A DNA stretch of 64,000 nt from Thalassospira sp. (GTDB lineage Bacteria > Pseudomonadota > Alphaproteobacteria > Rhodospirillales > Thalassospiraceae). The position numbers were made by a program, and so were the translations under genes. Below the pieces are notes generated by a model, which had not been told where the DNA came from, searched no databases, and saw only the letters and a program-made list of their open reading frames with translations. The stretch covers positions 41,485-105,484 of the forward strand of contig NZ_PAQR01000053.1 of NCBI RefSeq assembly GCF_002709775.1, written 5' to 3'. Each line of letters begins with the position of its first letter. The stretch's first letter is position 1. Below are positions 8,720 to 21,200 of the stretch, piece after piece.

Positions 8720-9862
8720 TTAGCGCATCTGCGCGATGCTCTTCCTGAACCGCATAGCGCTGAAGGCAAAGAAGCCCACACCAATCGCAAACACCAGCAG
8801 GAATTCCGGCCAGACGACGTCTATGCCAGCGCCGCGGAACAGGATCGCCTGCGCGTATTTGACGAAATGTGTGGCGGGCGAGAACTGCATGATGTTCTGA
8901 AGTTCCTCGGGCATGCTTTCAAGCGGTGTGCTGCCCCCCGAAAGCAATCGCAGTGGCAACACCACCAGTATGAACAGCAGGCCAAATTGCGGCATCGAAC
9001 GCGTCATGGTGGCCAAGAAAATGCCAAGTGCGGTGGCAAAGAACAGATAGATCACCACACCGCCCATGAACAAAAGCTTCGATCCGGCAATCGGCACGCC
9101 CAGCACCAGCTGGACGACAAAAATCATCGACAGCATGCAGGCAATCAGGATCACAAGCCCGTTGGCCCAGACCTTGGCCAGCATGATCTCATAGGGATTA
9201 AGCGGCATCACAAGCAAATGCTCGATCGTGCCATGTTCGCGTTCGCGAATAAGCGCCGCACCCGAAAGAATGATCGACAGCATGGTGATCGCGTTGATGA
9301 TCTCCATCGTGCTGGTAAACCATTCGCTTTTGACATTCTGGTTATAGGCATATCGCGTCACGATTGACGCGGCATCAGAACTGTTCTGTCCGGCCCAGGC
9401 CGACTTGCCACCAAGCCAGGTCGAGACTTCCTGCGCGATGATATTGCTGACATAGCCCTGACCGATCCCTGCCTGCATCATCGCGGTGGCATCGATATTA
9501 AGCTGCAGCTCCGGATCGCGGCCCGAAACCACATCGGCCTCGAAACGCGGCGGGATCACCAGCACAAAGGTGAATTCGCCACTATTCATCGCCGCATCAA
9601 TATCGCGCTCATTGATGCGCACGGGCTGCTGGAAGTAGGGTTCGAGAAACGCGTCCGAAATCCGAAGCGACAGGGCCGACCCATCCTGATCGGCAATCGC
9701 GATCGAGCCGCGCCGCAAATCATGCGAAAAGCCGGTGGCCGAGTTATAAATCGCAAAGGAAAACGCCCAGACAATAAGCGCAATCAGCACCATGTCACGC
9801 CGGAGGCTGAAAAGCTCCTTGATGCCAAGGCGATAGATATTACTGATCCGTCTGCCAAGCAT
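8720..9862 (-). CDS. ABC-2 type transporter permease (YhhJ-like)
   Basis: N-terminal TM, large periplasmic loop, then IREREHGTIEHLLVMPLNPYEIMLAKVWANGLVIL typical of ABC-2 permeases. Confidence 0.9.
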   Translation of the reverse strand: MLGRRISNIYRLGIKELFSLRRDMVLIALIVWAFSFAIYNSATGFSHDLRRGSIAIADQDGSALSLRISDAFLEPYFQQPVRINERDIDAAMNSGEFTFVLVIPPRFEADVVSGRDPELQLNIDATAMMQAGIGQGYVSNIIAQEVSTWLGGKSAWAGQNSSDAASIVTRYAYNQNVKSEWFTSTMEIINAITMLSIILSGAALIREREHGTIEHLLVMPLNPYEIMLAKVWANGLVILIACMLSMIFVVQLVLGVPIAGSKLLFMGGVVIYLFFATALGIFLATMTRSMPQFGLLFILVVLPLRLLSGGSTPLESMPEELQNIMQFSPATHFVKYAQAILFRGAGIDVVWPEFLLVFAIGVGFFAFSAMRFRKSIAQMR

Positions 9863-9865
9863 GGT

Positions 9866-12637
9866 TTACGCCTCCTGCTTTTTCAAAAGCAGCATCGAAA
9901 GCAGGGTCAATGCCGGGAAGAAGATCAAAAGGCTGATCAGTTCGGGATAAAGCTCCGCAAAGCCAAGCGCCTTGGTGAAGGTGCCAACACTGATCGACAT
10001 GAAATGCGATGTCGGAATGGCCTTGGACATCAGCGCCGAGACCCCTTCAAGCGAGGAAACCGGCTGCATCATCCCGGAAAACATTACCGATGGCACCATG
10101 GTCGCAATCGCGGTGCCAAAAAGGGCGGCGATCTGGGTGCTGGTAAAGGACGAAATCAAAAGCCCCAGGCCCGTGGTCGCGGTAACAAACAGGATCGCCC
10201 CGATCAAAAGGGTCAGGCCATTACCGCGCAACGGCACCTCAAACCAGAACAGCGCCATCGCACTCATCAGGAAAAAGTTGATCAGGCCAAGCGCTACATA
10301 CGGCAATTGCTTGCCCCAAAGAAACTCAAGTTTGGACACCGGTGTCACATAAAGGTTGGTGATCGATCCCAGTTCCTTCTCGCGCACCACGCCCACCGCC
10401 ATCAGGACGGCGGGGATAAACACCAGCAACAGCGCGATGACTGAGGGCACCATGGCATAGATGCTTTTGAAGTCCTGATTATAGCGAAAACGCGTTTCAA
10501 TCCTGAGCGGCTGACCGGTATCGGAACTTCCAACATCACGCTTAAGATGCTCGCTCAGATACCGCTGATGAATGCCTTCGACATAGCCATGAATGGTCTC
10601 GGCGCGAAACGGCATGGAGCCGTCAATAAACGCGCCGATTTCCGGGCTGCTGCCACGGCCGACATCGCGGCCAAAGCCCGGCGGAATTTCAATCGCCAGC
10701 GTGATCTCGCCTGCAAGTAGCCTTGCCTCAAGATCATCAATACTGGTTAGCGGTTCCTGTGCTTCGAAATAACGCGATCCCGACAGGTTTTCGGTATAGG
10801 TCCGGCTTTCCGCACTCTGATCGCGGTCCAGAACCGCATAGGTCAGGTTTTCGACATCAAAGGTAATACCCCAACCAAACACCGGCATCAGGATCGCCGT
10901 GCCAATCAGGGCAAACATCAAACGGATCGGATCGCGCACCAGTTCCATGGTTTCACGCAGTGAATAGGCCCACAGCCGCCGGAAACTGAATAGCGACGCA
11001 TGCGCCGGTTTCCAGTTGGCCTGATCACCATTCGACGCGTTCAATGCATCTTCCGGGGCAGGGGCGGGCGCAGATTGCCCGTCCTCGCCATCGGCTTCCT
11101 CAAGGTGACTGATAAACGCTTCTTCCAGCGTCTCGCAGCCACGCCCCTTGGTGATCGCGTCCGGCGTATCACTGATCAGAACCTTGCCGGCATGCATCAG
11201 TGAAATGCGGTCGCAGCGCTCCGCCTCGTTCATGAAGTGGGTGGAAATGAAAATCGTCACCCCCTGATCACGTGAAAGCTCGACCAGTAATTCCCAGAAA
11301 CCGTCACGTGCCACCGGATCAACGCCCGATGTCGGCTCATCCAAAATCAGGATTTCCGGATTGTGAATGATCGCCACCGCCAGCGACAATCGCTGGCGCA
11401 CGCCAAGCGGTAACCGTTCGCTCAGATCATCATGATAGGGGCCAAGACCGAACCGCTCGGAAAGTTCCTTGATCCGTGGTTTGATCTTGTCTTTGGGGAT
11501 GTGAAACAGATGCGCATGCAGCTCAAGGTTCTGCATCACGGTCAGTTCGGAATAAAGCGAAAAGGCCTGGCTCATATAGCCAACCCGGTTACGCAGCGCG
11601 ATATCCTGCCCATCGACCGGTTTGCCAAACAGCTCGGCCATGCCTTCGGACGCATTCAAAAGCCCGGTCAGCATCTTCATGGTCGTGGTCTTGCCGCAAC
11701 CGTTGGAGCCGAGAAATCCGAAAATCTCGCCTTTCTCAATCCGGAAGCTGACATCATCAACGGCGGTAAAGTCGCCAAACTTCTTGGTCAGATGTTCGGC
11801 GACAATCGCTGGCGTGTCGCCATGAATGGTGCGTTCCGGGATGTTAAGCTCATGATGATCGCGCCGCTGTTCTTCCGGCAAAAGCGCGATAAAGGCGGCC
11901 TCCAGCGTGTCTGATCCGGTGCGTTCAAGAATTTCATCGGCCGTACCGCTCGCCAGTACCTTGCCGTCATTCATCGCAATCAACCGGTCAAAGCGTGCGG
12001 CTTCATCCATATAGGCCGTCGCCACCAGAACCGTCATTTTGCTTTGCGTCTGGCGGATCGCATCGATCAATTGCCAGAATTGCTGACGCGACAACGGATC
12101 AACACCGGTGGTCGGCTCGTCCAAAATCAGGATATCCGGGTCATGGATCAGCGCACAACAAAGCCCAAGCTTCTGCTTCATCCCCCCTGAAAGCTTGCCC
12201 GCCGGGCGCTCGGTAAAGGGATCAAGGCCGGTCGCCTCAACCAGCCTTGTAATGCGTTCATCACGCTCACGCTTTCCCTGACCAAACAGGCGGCCGAAAA
12301 ACTCAAGGTTCTCACGGACTGTCAGGTCCATATAAAGGTTCTTGCCAAGCCCCTGCGGCATATAGGCAATGCGCGGCAGGATCGCATTGCGGTGCCTGGC
12401 ATCCGTCATCGATCCGCCAAGCGTCTCGACCGTGCCATCCTGCACCTTGCGCGCACCCGATATCAGGGCAAGCGCGCTTGATTTACCGCCCCCGTCCGGG
12501 CCGATAAAACCAACCGTCTGGCCAACCGGAATTTCAAGGCTGATGCCATCAAGGGCTGCCACCTTGCCATAGCGGTGCGAGACGTCTTCAAGACGTACGG
12601 CGATCTGATCACTGCTGCTTTCGGTGTTTTCCACCAT
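9866..12637 (-). CDS. ABC transporter with two ATP-binding domains fused to an ABC-2 permease (RbbA/YhiH-like)
   Basis: Two Walker A motifs ([18 protein letters not shown]), [11 protein letters not shown] and [11 protein letters not shown] signatures, two ILDEPT Walker B motifs, C-terminal permease. Confidence 0.93.
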   Translation of the reverse strand: MVENTESSSDQIAVRLEDVSHRYGKVAALDGISLEIPVGQTVGFIGPDGGGKSSALALISGARKVQDGTVETLGGSMTDARHRNAILPRIAYMPQGLGKNLYMDLTVRENLEFFGRLFGQGKRERDERITRLVEATGLDPFTERPAGKLSGGMKQKLGLCCALIHDPDILILDEPTTGVDPLSRQQFWQLIDAIRQTQSKMTVLVATAYMDEAARFDRLIAMNDGKVLASGTADEILERTGSDTLEAAFIALLPEEQRRDHHELNIPERTIHGDTPAIVAEHLTKKFGDFTAVDDVSFRIEKGEIFGFLGSNGCGKTTTMKMLTGLLNASEGMAELFGKPVDGQDIALRNRVGYMSQAFSLYSELTVMQNLELHAHLFHIPKDKIKPRIKELSERFGLGPYHDDLSERLPLGVRQRLSLAVAIIHNPEILILDEPTSGVDPVARDGFWELLVELSRDQGVTIFISTHFMNEAERCDRISLMHAGKVLISDTPDAITKGRGCETLEEAFISHLEEADGEDGQSAPAPAPEDALNASNGDQANWKPAHASLFSFRRLWAYSLRETMELVRDPIRLMFALIGTAILMPVFGWGITFDVENLTYAVLDRDQSAESRTYTENLSGSRYFEAQEPLTSIDDLEARLLAGEITLAIEIPPGFGRDVGRGSSPEIGAFIDGSMPFRAETIHGYVEGIHQRYLSEHLKRDVGSSDTGQPLRIETRFRYNQDFKSIYAMVPSVIALLLVFIPAVLMAVGVVREKELGSITNLYVTPVSKLEFLWGKQLPYVALGLINFFLMSAMALFWFEVPLRGNGLTLLIGAILFVTATTGLGLLISSFTSTQIAALFGTAIATMVPSVMFSGMMQPVSSLEGVSALMSKAIPTSHFMSISVGTFTKALGFAELYPELISLLIFFPALTLLSMLLLKKQEA

Positions 12638-12648
12638 GGTGGCGCACT

Positions 12649-13659
12649 CTATTGCGCGGTCTGACGCAGGGTCGCGTCATCAGGCACATTCGGGGTGAAT
12701 TCATTCGGCCAGTCATTATGATCGGCCAGCATGATGTAGGCCTCCCCCGGAAGGCCGGTTTTCACACGTTTGAGATGCTCGTTAAGCAGTTCCTGATCAA
12801 TACGCACCTTGACGCGAAACATCAGTTTGTCGCGCTCGGCCCGGGTCTCGACCTCGCGCGGGGTGAATTGCGCATCATCGGCGACAAACGATACCTTGGC
12901 CGGGATGACAACGCTTGGTGCGGCATCAAGGATGATGCGCGCATCATTGCCAACAAAGGCCAGACCCGCCTGACGGGTCGGCAGGAACACATTCATATAA
13001 ACATCGGTCAGATCGATCATCGTGATCACCGGACCACCACCCGAAAGAACTTCGCCCGGTTCGGCAAGGCGATATTGCACGCGGCCATCACGCGGGGCCT
13101 TAAGGACCGAATCATCAATCTGAACTTCAATGCCTTCAAGCTGGGCTGATGACGCCGCAACATTCAATCGCGAACTGGTCAGGCGTGCTTGTGCGGCCGT
13201 CAGGGCCGCCTTGGCGATATCGCGATCTGCACGGCGCTGATCGACTTCCTGTTGGGAAATGTTGTTGTTTTTGACAAGCTCTTCGGCGCGCGAAAGCTGC
13301 TGCTCGGCAAATGAAAGCTCGCTTTCGCGCTGCACGATCTGGGCTTCGGCCTCGGCAATGCCTTGTTCGGCAGCTGCGACTTCGGCACGCGCACGTGCGC
13401 GGCTTGTCATCAGCTCGGCCGTATCCATGCGGGCCAGGATCTGGCCGCGTGTGACCTGATCACCTTCCTCGACCAGAACTTCTTCGACCCGGCCGGCATA
13501 TTTGGTCGCAACCCGGATTTCCTCGGCTTCAATCCGCCCGTTGCCCGATGCGATGAATTCCGGAAGTTCGGATTGCTGTGACTGCCAATAGGCATAGCCA
13601 CCCCCGGCAGCAGCGACAATCACCACAAGCACGATCAACACAGCACGCAAGCTTTTCAT
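12649..13659 (-). CDS. HlyD-family periplasmic adaptor/secretion protein (YhiI-like)
   Basis: Start [14 protein letters not shown] at 13659; [44 protein letters not shown] plus coiled coil; upstream in operon with ABC genes. Confidence 0.9.
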   Translation of the reverse strand: MKSLRAVLIVLVVIVAAAGGGYAYWQSQQSELPEFIASGNGRIEAEEIRVATKYAGRVEEVLVEEGDQVTRGQILARMDTAELMTSRARARAEVAAAEQGIAEAEAQIVQRESELSFAEQQLSRAEELVKNNNISQQEVDQRRADRDIAKAALTAAQARLTSSRLNVAASSAQLEGIEVQIDDSVLKAPRDGRVQYRLAEPGEVLSGGGPVITMIDLTDVYMNVFLPTRQAGLAFVGNDARIILDAAPSVVIPAKVSFVADDAQFTPREVETRAERDKLMFRVKVRIDQELLNEHLKRVKTGLPGEAYIMLADHNDWPNEFTPNVPDDATLRQTAQ

Positions 13660-14025
13660 TCCATTCTCCGGTATCGGGGGGCGGACCAAGGCAGGGCATT
13701 GGCAGGCCGGGATGGGTTTCTGAATGATGGTCAAACCATCTGACCAAAGTTCAACAACTTTTGCAACGCAGCACGTAGGGGCCAAACTCATTCAAATAAC
13801 CGACCCTAGAATGATCCTAGATGATTGTTTTGGCGTAGGCTTTGATGTTGCGCAATTGAATGGGCAACCGATTCACTGTTTTCTGCGTTATCAGATAGAA
13901 GGCCGCAAAACCTCCTTCATAGGGCCTATGAAGCCCCCTCATAAATATCGGCCACTTTGGCGGGGATTGTTGCCGGCGTTTCGGCTATATTGCGCCTGAA
14001 TTTTTCTTAAAGGATAGTTTGTTCC

Positions 14026-15150
14026 GTGTTTCTGTTTCACGTCGTCGTTGGTCTTGCCTGTTTATATGTTCTCTTGCGTCATGTGCGCCATCTGGCCTGG
14101 CCGCGCTGGGCCAAGATCGCTTTTGCCGTTTTGCTGGTCATCGGATCGCAGCATCACCTTTATGCCCGCATCGCCTTTGGCAGCATGTTCGTTCCCGAAT
14201 TCCCGCAGCCGATTGTGGTGGCGGTCAATGTCGCCTTTGGCGTGATCTTTTTCCTGCTGTGGTTCCAGCTGGCCTATGACCTGATCGGCTTGCTGCTGCG
14301 CTGGGTGATCCTGCGTCGCAAGGTGCATGGGCCGGTCGTTTTGCGCACGGTCATGTCCTTTGCCGCTATTGCGCTGGCCTGCTTTGGTGTGGCGCAGTCG
14401 ATGCGCGTGCCCGATGTGAAGGAAATGGATGTCACCATCCGCGATCTCCCCGACGGGTTTGACGGCTATCGTCTGGTCCAACTCACCGACCTTCACATCA
14501 GCAAGCTTTATGAACGCCCCTGGGTGGCCGAGGTCGTGGCAAAAACCAACGCGCTTGAACCCGATCTGATCGTCATTACCGGCGATCTGATCGATGGGGA
14601 ATTGCCGCTGCGCTATGATGATGTGCAACCGCTGCATGAGCTTAAGGCACCCGATGGCGTCATCACCATTCCGGGCAATCACGAATATTATTTCGGCTAT
14701 GAAAACTGGATGAACCACTATGGCGGGCTCAATATGCTGACGCTTGAGAACGCGCATATCGTTCTTGAACGCGGGCGCGATCAGCTCACCATTGCCGGGG
14801 TCACCGATCTTCGCGCCGATCGCACCAACCGGCCCGAGCCCGATGTCGCCAAGGCGCTTGAAGGCAGCCCGGAAAACGCGCCGGTCATCCTGCTCGATCA
14901 TCAGCCGAAAATGGCCCGCGATGCGGAGCCGCTTGGTGTGGACCTGCAGCTTTCCGGTCATACCCATGGCGGCATGGTCGCCATCTTTGACAATATCGTC
15001 GCGCTTTTGAATGGCGGCTTTGTCTCTGGCATGTATGACATCGGCGACATGCAGCTTTACGTCAATAACGGCACCGCCCAATGGCCGGGCTTCGCCATCC
15101 GCGTCGGCGTGCCCGCCGAACTCACCGTCATCACGCTGCGCAAGGGCTGA
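14026..15150 (+). CDS. Metallophosphoesterase (YkuE/YaeI-like) with N-terminal membrane region
   Basis: QLTDLHIS...VITGDLIDGE...IPGNHEYYFGYENW...LDHQPK...LSGHTHGG calcineurin-like motifs. Confidence 0.9.
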   Translation: MFLFHVVVGLACLYVLLRHVRHLAWPRWAKIAFAVLLVIGSQHHLYARIAFGSMFVPEFPQPIVVAVNVAFGVIFFLLWFQLAYDLIGLLLRWVILRRKVHGPVVLRTVMSFAAIALACFGVAQSMRVPDVKEMDVTIRDLPDGFDGYRLVQLTDLHISKLYERPWVAEVVAKTNALEPDLIVITGDLIDGELPLRYDDVQPLHELKAPDGVITIPGNHEYYFGYENWMNHYGGLNMLTLENAHIVLERGRDQLTIAGVTDLRADRTNRPEPDVAKALEGSPENAPVILLDHQPKMARDAEPLGVDLQLSGHTHGGMVAIFDNIVALLNGGFVSGMYDIGDMQLYVNNGTAQWPGFAIRVGVPAELTVITLRKG

Positions 15151-15174
15151 TCCGAAACGCGCCTTTGCCGCCGT

Positions 15175-15281
15175 CGTCATTCCCGCGCAGAGCTTGTGCC
15201 CGCGAAGGCGGGTACGGGAATCTATATCGGTGGGCATCGGTGGCCCAAGCGACGGATTCCGGGTCTGCGCCCGGAATGACG
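15175..15281. repeat. 107-bp MITE/REP-like element with 9-bp terminal inverted repeats CGTCATTCC/GGAATGACG
   Basis: Terminal inverted repeats plus internal hairpins (ATTCCGGG-TCTGCG-CCCGGAAT at the right end); related short copies at 18138 and 46025. Confidence 0.65.
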
Positions 15282-15305
15282 GGATTTCATGATGGAAAAC
15301 AGAAA

Positions 15306-15336
15306 CGGCGTCCTGATTGCTCGGGACGCCGTTTTC
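15306..15336. terminator. Intrinsic terminator between convergent genes
   Basis: CGGCGTCC...GGACGCCG stem followed by TTTTCC. Confidence 0.6.
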
Positions 15337-15394
15337 CTTGTGATGGTGGCACAAGGGGAGGGGCGAGACGTTGGTGGAGTGGATGGTGTAGGCG

Positions 15395-16786
<1,392 letters not shown>

Positions 16787-16836
16787 TTACACTCCGATAT
16801 CAAAAATATTGATATCATCAACCAACGGAGCCCCAC

Positions 16837-17712
16837 ATGCAGGCGCTGCTTGATCTCAAATTGCTGACAACCTTCGTGCGCGCCGCCCATGCCGGCACGC
16901 TCAGTGCCGCCGCCATTCAGGTCGGCCGCACCCAATCAACCGTCACCATGCAGATCCAGCGCCTTGAAGATGCGCTGGGCCAAAGCCTGTTTCACCGCTC
17001 GGGCAGCGGGGTAAGACTGACTGGCGCGGGGGAGCGTTTTCTGGGCTACGCCGAACGTATTCTGCGCCTGCATGATGATGCAGTCTCAAGCTTTTCCGAT
17101 CAGGGATTGCGCGGCGCGATCACCTTTGGCTGCCCGGAAGATTACCTGATCGCCTTTTTCCCGGCCCTGCTCAAAAGCTTCGGCGCCATCCACCGCGATA
17201 TCGAAATCCGGGTGGTTTCGGCCCCGACGCCGGAATTGCAAAAACTCCTGCATGCCCGCCAGATCGACATGGCACTGGTCTCCACCCCGGACATTACACC
17301 CGGTGGCGACTTCATCCGCACCGAGCAACTCGCCTGGGTCGGCAGCAAACCGACCCTCGAACTCCATGATTTCAATCAGAATACCGCGCCACAAACCCCG
17401 ATCCCGCTGGCACTCGCCGCGGCAAATTCACTGGATCACAGATCGGCCCGCGACGCCATGGACGAAGCCAAACTGCCCTATCAGATCGCCTATGCCAGCA
17501 ACAGCTTGGCTGGCCTGATCGCCGTCACCCGTTCGGGGCTAGCCATCAGCGTGATGATGCAAAAGGCCGTCCCGAGCGACCTCTTCATCCTGAAATCCCC
17601 ACTACCGCCGCTGCCCAAACTCGGCCTGCGCGTCATCACATCCGAACTCAACCCGACCCCCGCGACCGACGCGTTCGCCGATCACATCACAAAGATGCTG
17701 CCGTTTTTGTGA
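16837..17712 (+). CDS. LysR-family transcriptional regulator, divergent from dgdA
   Basis: LKLLTTFVRAAHAGTLSAAAIQVGRTQSTVTMQIQRLEDALGQSLFHRSG N-terminal HTH. Confidence 0.88.
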   Translation: MQALLDLKLLTTFVRAAHAGTLSAAAIQVGRTQSTVTMQIQRLEDALGQSLFHRSGSGVRLTGAGERFLGYAERILRLHDDAVSSFSDQGLRGAITFGCPEDYLIAFFPALLKSFGAIHRDIEIRVVSAPTPELQKLLHARQIDMALVSTPDITPGGDFIRTEQLAWVGSKPTLELHDFNQNTAPQTPIPLALAAANSLDHRSARDAMDEAKLPYQIAYASNSLAGLIAVTRSGLAISVMMQKAVPSDLFILKSPLPPLPKLGLRVITSELNPTPATDAFADHITKMLPFL

Positions 17713-17733
17713 GGAGAGGACACAGGCATTTGA

Positions 17734-18105
17734 GGACGCCTGCCGATCCTGTTTTCTGAAGGTGTGCAAAAAGGCCGCATCGACCTCAATCGCTTTGTCG
17801 CGCTCACGGCCACAAACCACGCCAAACTTTACGGCATGTACACGCAAAAGGGTACAATCGCGATTGGCTCTGATGCTGACCTCGCCCTTTGGGACCCCAA
17901 TAAAAACGTCACCATCACCAATGACATCCTGCAACAGGGCTGCGACTACAGCCCCTATGAAGGCCTCCAAGTCAAAGGCTGGCCCGTCCACACCATCGTG
18001 CGTGGCAAAACCGTGGTGAAAGACGGCGAAGTCACCGGTCAAAAGGGCGACGGCAAATACTTAGCCCGGCAGAAATCGAATTTGGTGACGTCAAAGCCGG
18101 TGTGA
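17734..18105 (+). pseudogene. C-terminal remnant of a dihydropyrimidinase/D-hydantoinase
   Basis: In-frame after a TGA: GRLPILFSEGVQKGRIDLNRFVALTATNHAKLYGMYTQKGTIAIGSDADLALWDPNKNVTITND...YEGLQVKGWPVHTIVRGKTVVKDGE; catalytic N-terminal part is absent. Confidence 0.82.
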
Positions 18106-18137
18106 TCAGACCGGCGAAACCCGCCGCCACCCCACAC

Positions 18138-18163
18138 CGTCATTCCCGCGTAAGCGGGAATCT
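18138..18163. repeat. Short palindromic repeat, CGTCATTCCCGCGTAAGCGGGAATCT
   Basis: ATTCCC-N8-GGGAAT core; same family as 15175 and 46025 elements. Confidence 0.6.
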
Positions 18164-18265
18164 CGCGCCAGATGCACCACAGCCAAAAGGCAGCACTCGC
18201 AATCGGTGCTGCCCTTTGTTGTTATTGCTAATCTTTTCAGTAAGATGCCGATTTTTCCGTGGAAG

Positions 18266-21200
18266 TTATTGTGTGCGACTTAGGTCAATCACAAAGACAT
18301 CAATCCTGCCTTTAAGCTCTTGTGGCATCGACTTGATTATCTCTGAGTCCAACTGTTCACTGGATTGGATTTCAGATCGCCTTCTATCTGCAATGGCCAC
18401 ATCTTTTCCAAACCAAAGGACTAGATAAACTCCCTGCTGCTCTGCATCGGGATGAACAGAGTACCGTTGGTCGAGCTGAGTCGACGCAGCACTAAATAAC
18501 TCGCGGTGCCATTGGCCTTTTACCTCAATCATCAGTAATCTGCGTCGACCGTCTATCATCGATGCTACGGCAATGTCGCATCGGTTGCTGTCTCTCATAT
18601 GTCGCTCTATTTCAATAGCCAGATTCAGCGCAGACATCCGGCCTTTTAGAAGTTCGACAAGGCGGTTTCGGGCAGTGTTCTCGTTAACGTGTTCGTAGCC
18701 TTCGTAAAAGTTTTCGAGAGTATCTGTCTCCGCCTCTCGAATTTGCTGCTCGAGGTCTCCAAGGTTCTCTATAATGAGAGCTCGTAAATCTTCGACGCTG
18801 GCGATCTCTTGATTTCGGAGTAAGGCCACGATGTCAGACGGTGACGGTGGAGAAAAGTGTTCTAGTGCTAGTTTCCTCAAACAGAACGCTCGCTCTGAAA
18901 GGAAAGCGTTTCTGAATTTCAAGAACCTTTCTTCAGCAATCAATCGATCGAGGATCGGGATTGCATTTGCTGGAGGCGTTCTGCCGATCCGTGATGGTAT
19001 TCCAGAGATATATCTGTATGCCTTCTCCCCGGGTGGTGAACTGGATCCCCAAGATGAGGGAAGTTCTACCTCGGGCCATTGATCGAAGAAAGCGTCGAGC
19101 ACAGCGTAAAGTTTTTCTGCGGATAATGGAGGTGATAAGTCGTCATCGTCTGCAAGGTACCTCTCGCTGCGAGCAGCTATGCCTAGAAGACTATCCCTAT
19201 CTGATTTGAGCTCTTCCCATGCCACTTTGTTGTCGTCATGGAAAAACGAATTAAGAAGCCAAAACGTTCTTCTGTCATGGTCGCTACTAGAAAATTCTCT
19301 TTTTTCTTTAGGTGAGTAGAATTCTAGCCGTTGGGAGATCAGGCTGCAGATGTCCTGTTGAGAGTTTTCTTTGCATGCAGTTTTAAAAAGTTCGTATTCC
19401 GCATCGAAGCGCATGTCTGGAAAGCGCTCTAACCACTCCATTGAAAGTTTTTTGCGAACAGTTTTCAAGAATGGCCTGGAGCCTAGCCAACTGGCAAAGT
19501 TCGGTACTTCTAGCCTTTTTAGTCCAGGTTCTATAAAGGCACGAGCAAACTGCTCATTGTCATCGTCGTCAGAGAAAATCGCATGGTTAAGCTCTGTTTC
19601 AAAAGCATCTATTTCTGTATCGTCTAGGCCACTAGAGTTCCCTAATTTTACTCGAGCAGCATGTAAGACACTTTTTGGTAAGTCTTTGATAGGGAACCCG
19701 TTTCGCCAGAGGAGCAGACAAGCGATAAACAGGACTTGTGCGACTTGGTGTCCGCGATGTTGTCCCATTTCTTCAAGACTTGAAACGTGATTAGATAAAA
19801 AGGGAATGCAGTTAGAGAGTGCTTCTTGAGCGACTTCTCTAGAGACAAACTCTGAAATCTCCGACTCTCCAAACATCTCCCAGTTAGCAAAATGCTGCAG
19901 CCACCAGAAATGGTTGCCCGATAGAATAAATTCGAAGTTTTTCTTTAAATAATTTTCTATTTTTTCTTTGTTATCTCTGTCTCTGCGCTCGAATTTCTTC
20001 CTTCTGTTTGGGTGAGTGCGTCGGTTCTCATTCCAATGATTGATGTCACGTCGATTAAGATCGCTCCAAATAATTTGAAGCTCGTTATTGCCACGCGCTT
20101 GCTCGCGCATGAATGCTCTCACAGGATCGTATTTTTTATGTTCGCTATAAAATCTATGTGGAGCCCACAGACATTTCCAAAGTTCATAAAGATTATTCTC
20201 TTCTGCGTACTTAAGTAGTTCAATTAAATCTCTTTCTTGTATCTCAATCCCAGAGTGATGGTGGTCGATTAATAGTGCAAAGCGTACGTCACGGTATTCT
20301 TCCAACGTTTGCACTTCGCCAAAGGCCAGTTTGTGTATGCGTTGTCTAAGGCTATGGTTTGAAGCCAAAGCGTTTACAGAGCTGCTATGTTCTGGCATTA
20401 ACCGATTGGGGAACCTAAGTTTCTTTAACCAAGTCCACAGACGGTCTGGGTCGTGAGGTCCGTTACGGGCTTCGAAATACCGATCCAGAAGGAGGCCAAT
20501 GATCTTGCTAGGCCCGAAGCGGCATTTGCATTCGAAATCCCGCTCTTTTCCGCAAGTGCATTCTAAGTCTTCAGTTAATTTATCAAGATAGTATTCAATA
20601 TTTTCAACTGGAAATTCTTCTAGAAATTTCCTGAAATAGTAAAAATTATATTTCTCTGTTATAAGTGATGTGCGCTGGCTTGAATGCAACGCAGATATTT
20701 TTCTTAAAAGAACCAAAAGTCTATCAAGCTTGAAGCGTTCTGCTCCGTATGAAGTTATTAGGCTGATGGCCATTTGTAACGAAGTTGCGGTGTCTTCTGA
20801 AATCAGCCCGCTCAATGTATGGTTCGCGTCGTAAGTCGGACAATCCAAAAGAAGCGCATATGCGGCGATCCTCTCTTGTTTGTTGCTTGAGGGGGATAAA
20901 GCAAGATTTTCTAGTTCATTAGTTACGTCGCTGACTACTGGCGTTCCAGCTATCAATTCGAGAATGAGAGTTCTTAGATGTGGTTTTACCGTTTTATCAG
21001 TTAGTAGGGGCCGCAGGGCTAAAACGGTGTCGTTTGTAAAGAACTGTCCAATGTTGAACGAGCGCCACATATCGCTTCTTCTGAAATATGGGTCTTGCTC
21101 GCTCAAACGCTGTAGTTGTTGAATTAGGAAAATCTTGTTTGGAGGGGTTAGCTGTGAAGGGTCACCGTTAGCAAGAACTGCGTAAGGGTCAATCTCAATA

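Noticed and set aside
9722-10444. 240-aa basic plus-strand ORF
   Set aside because: Antisense to the ABC exporter genes; extreme K/R/Q/H composition of a shadow frame
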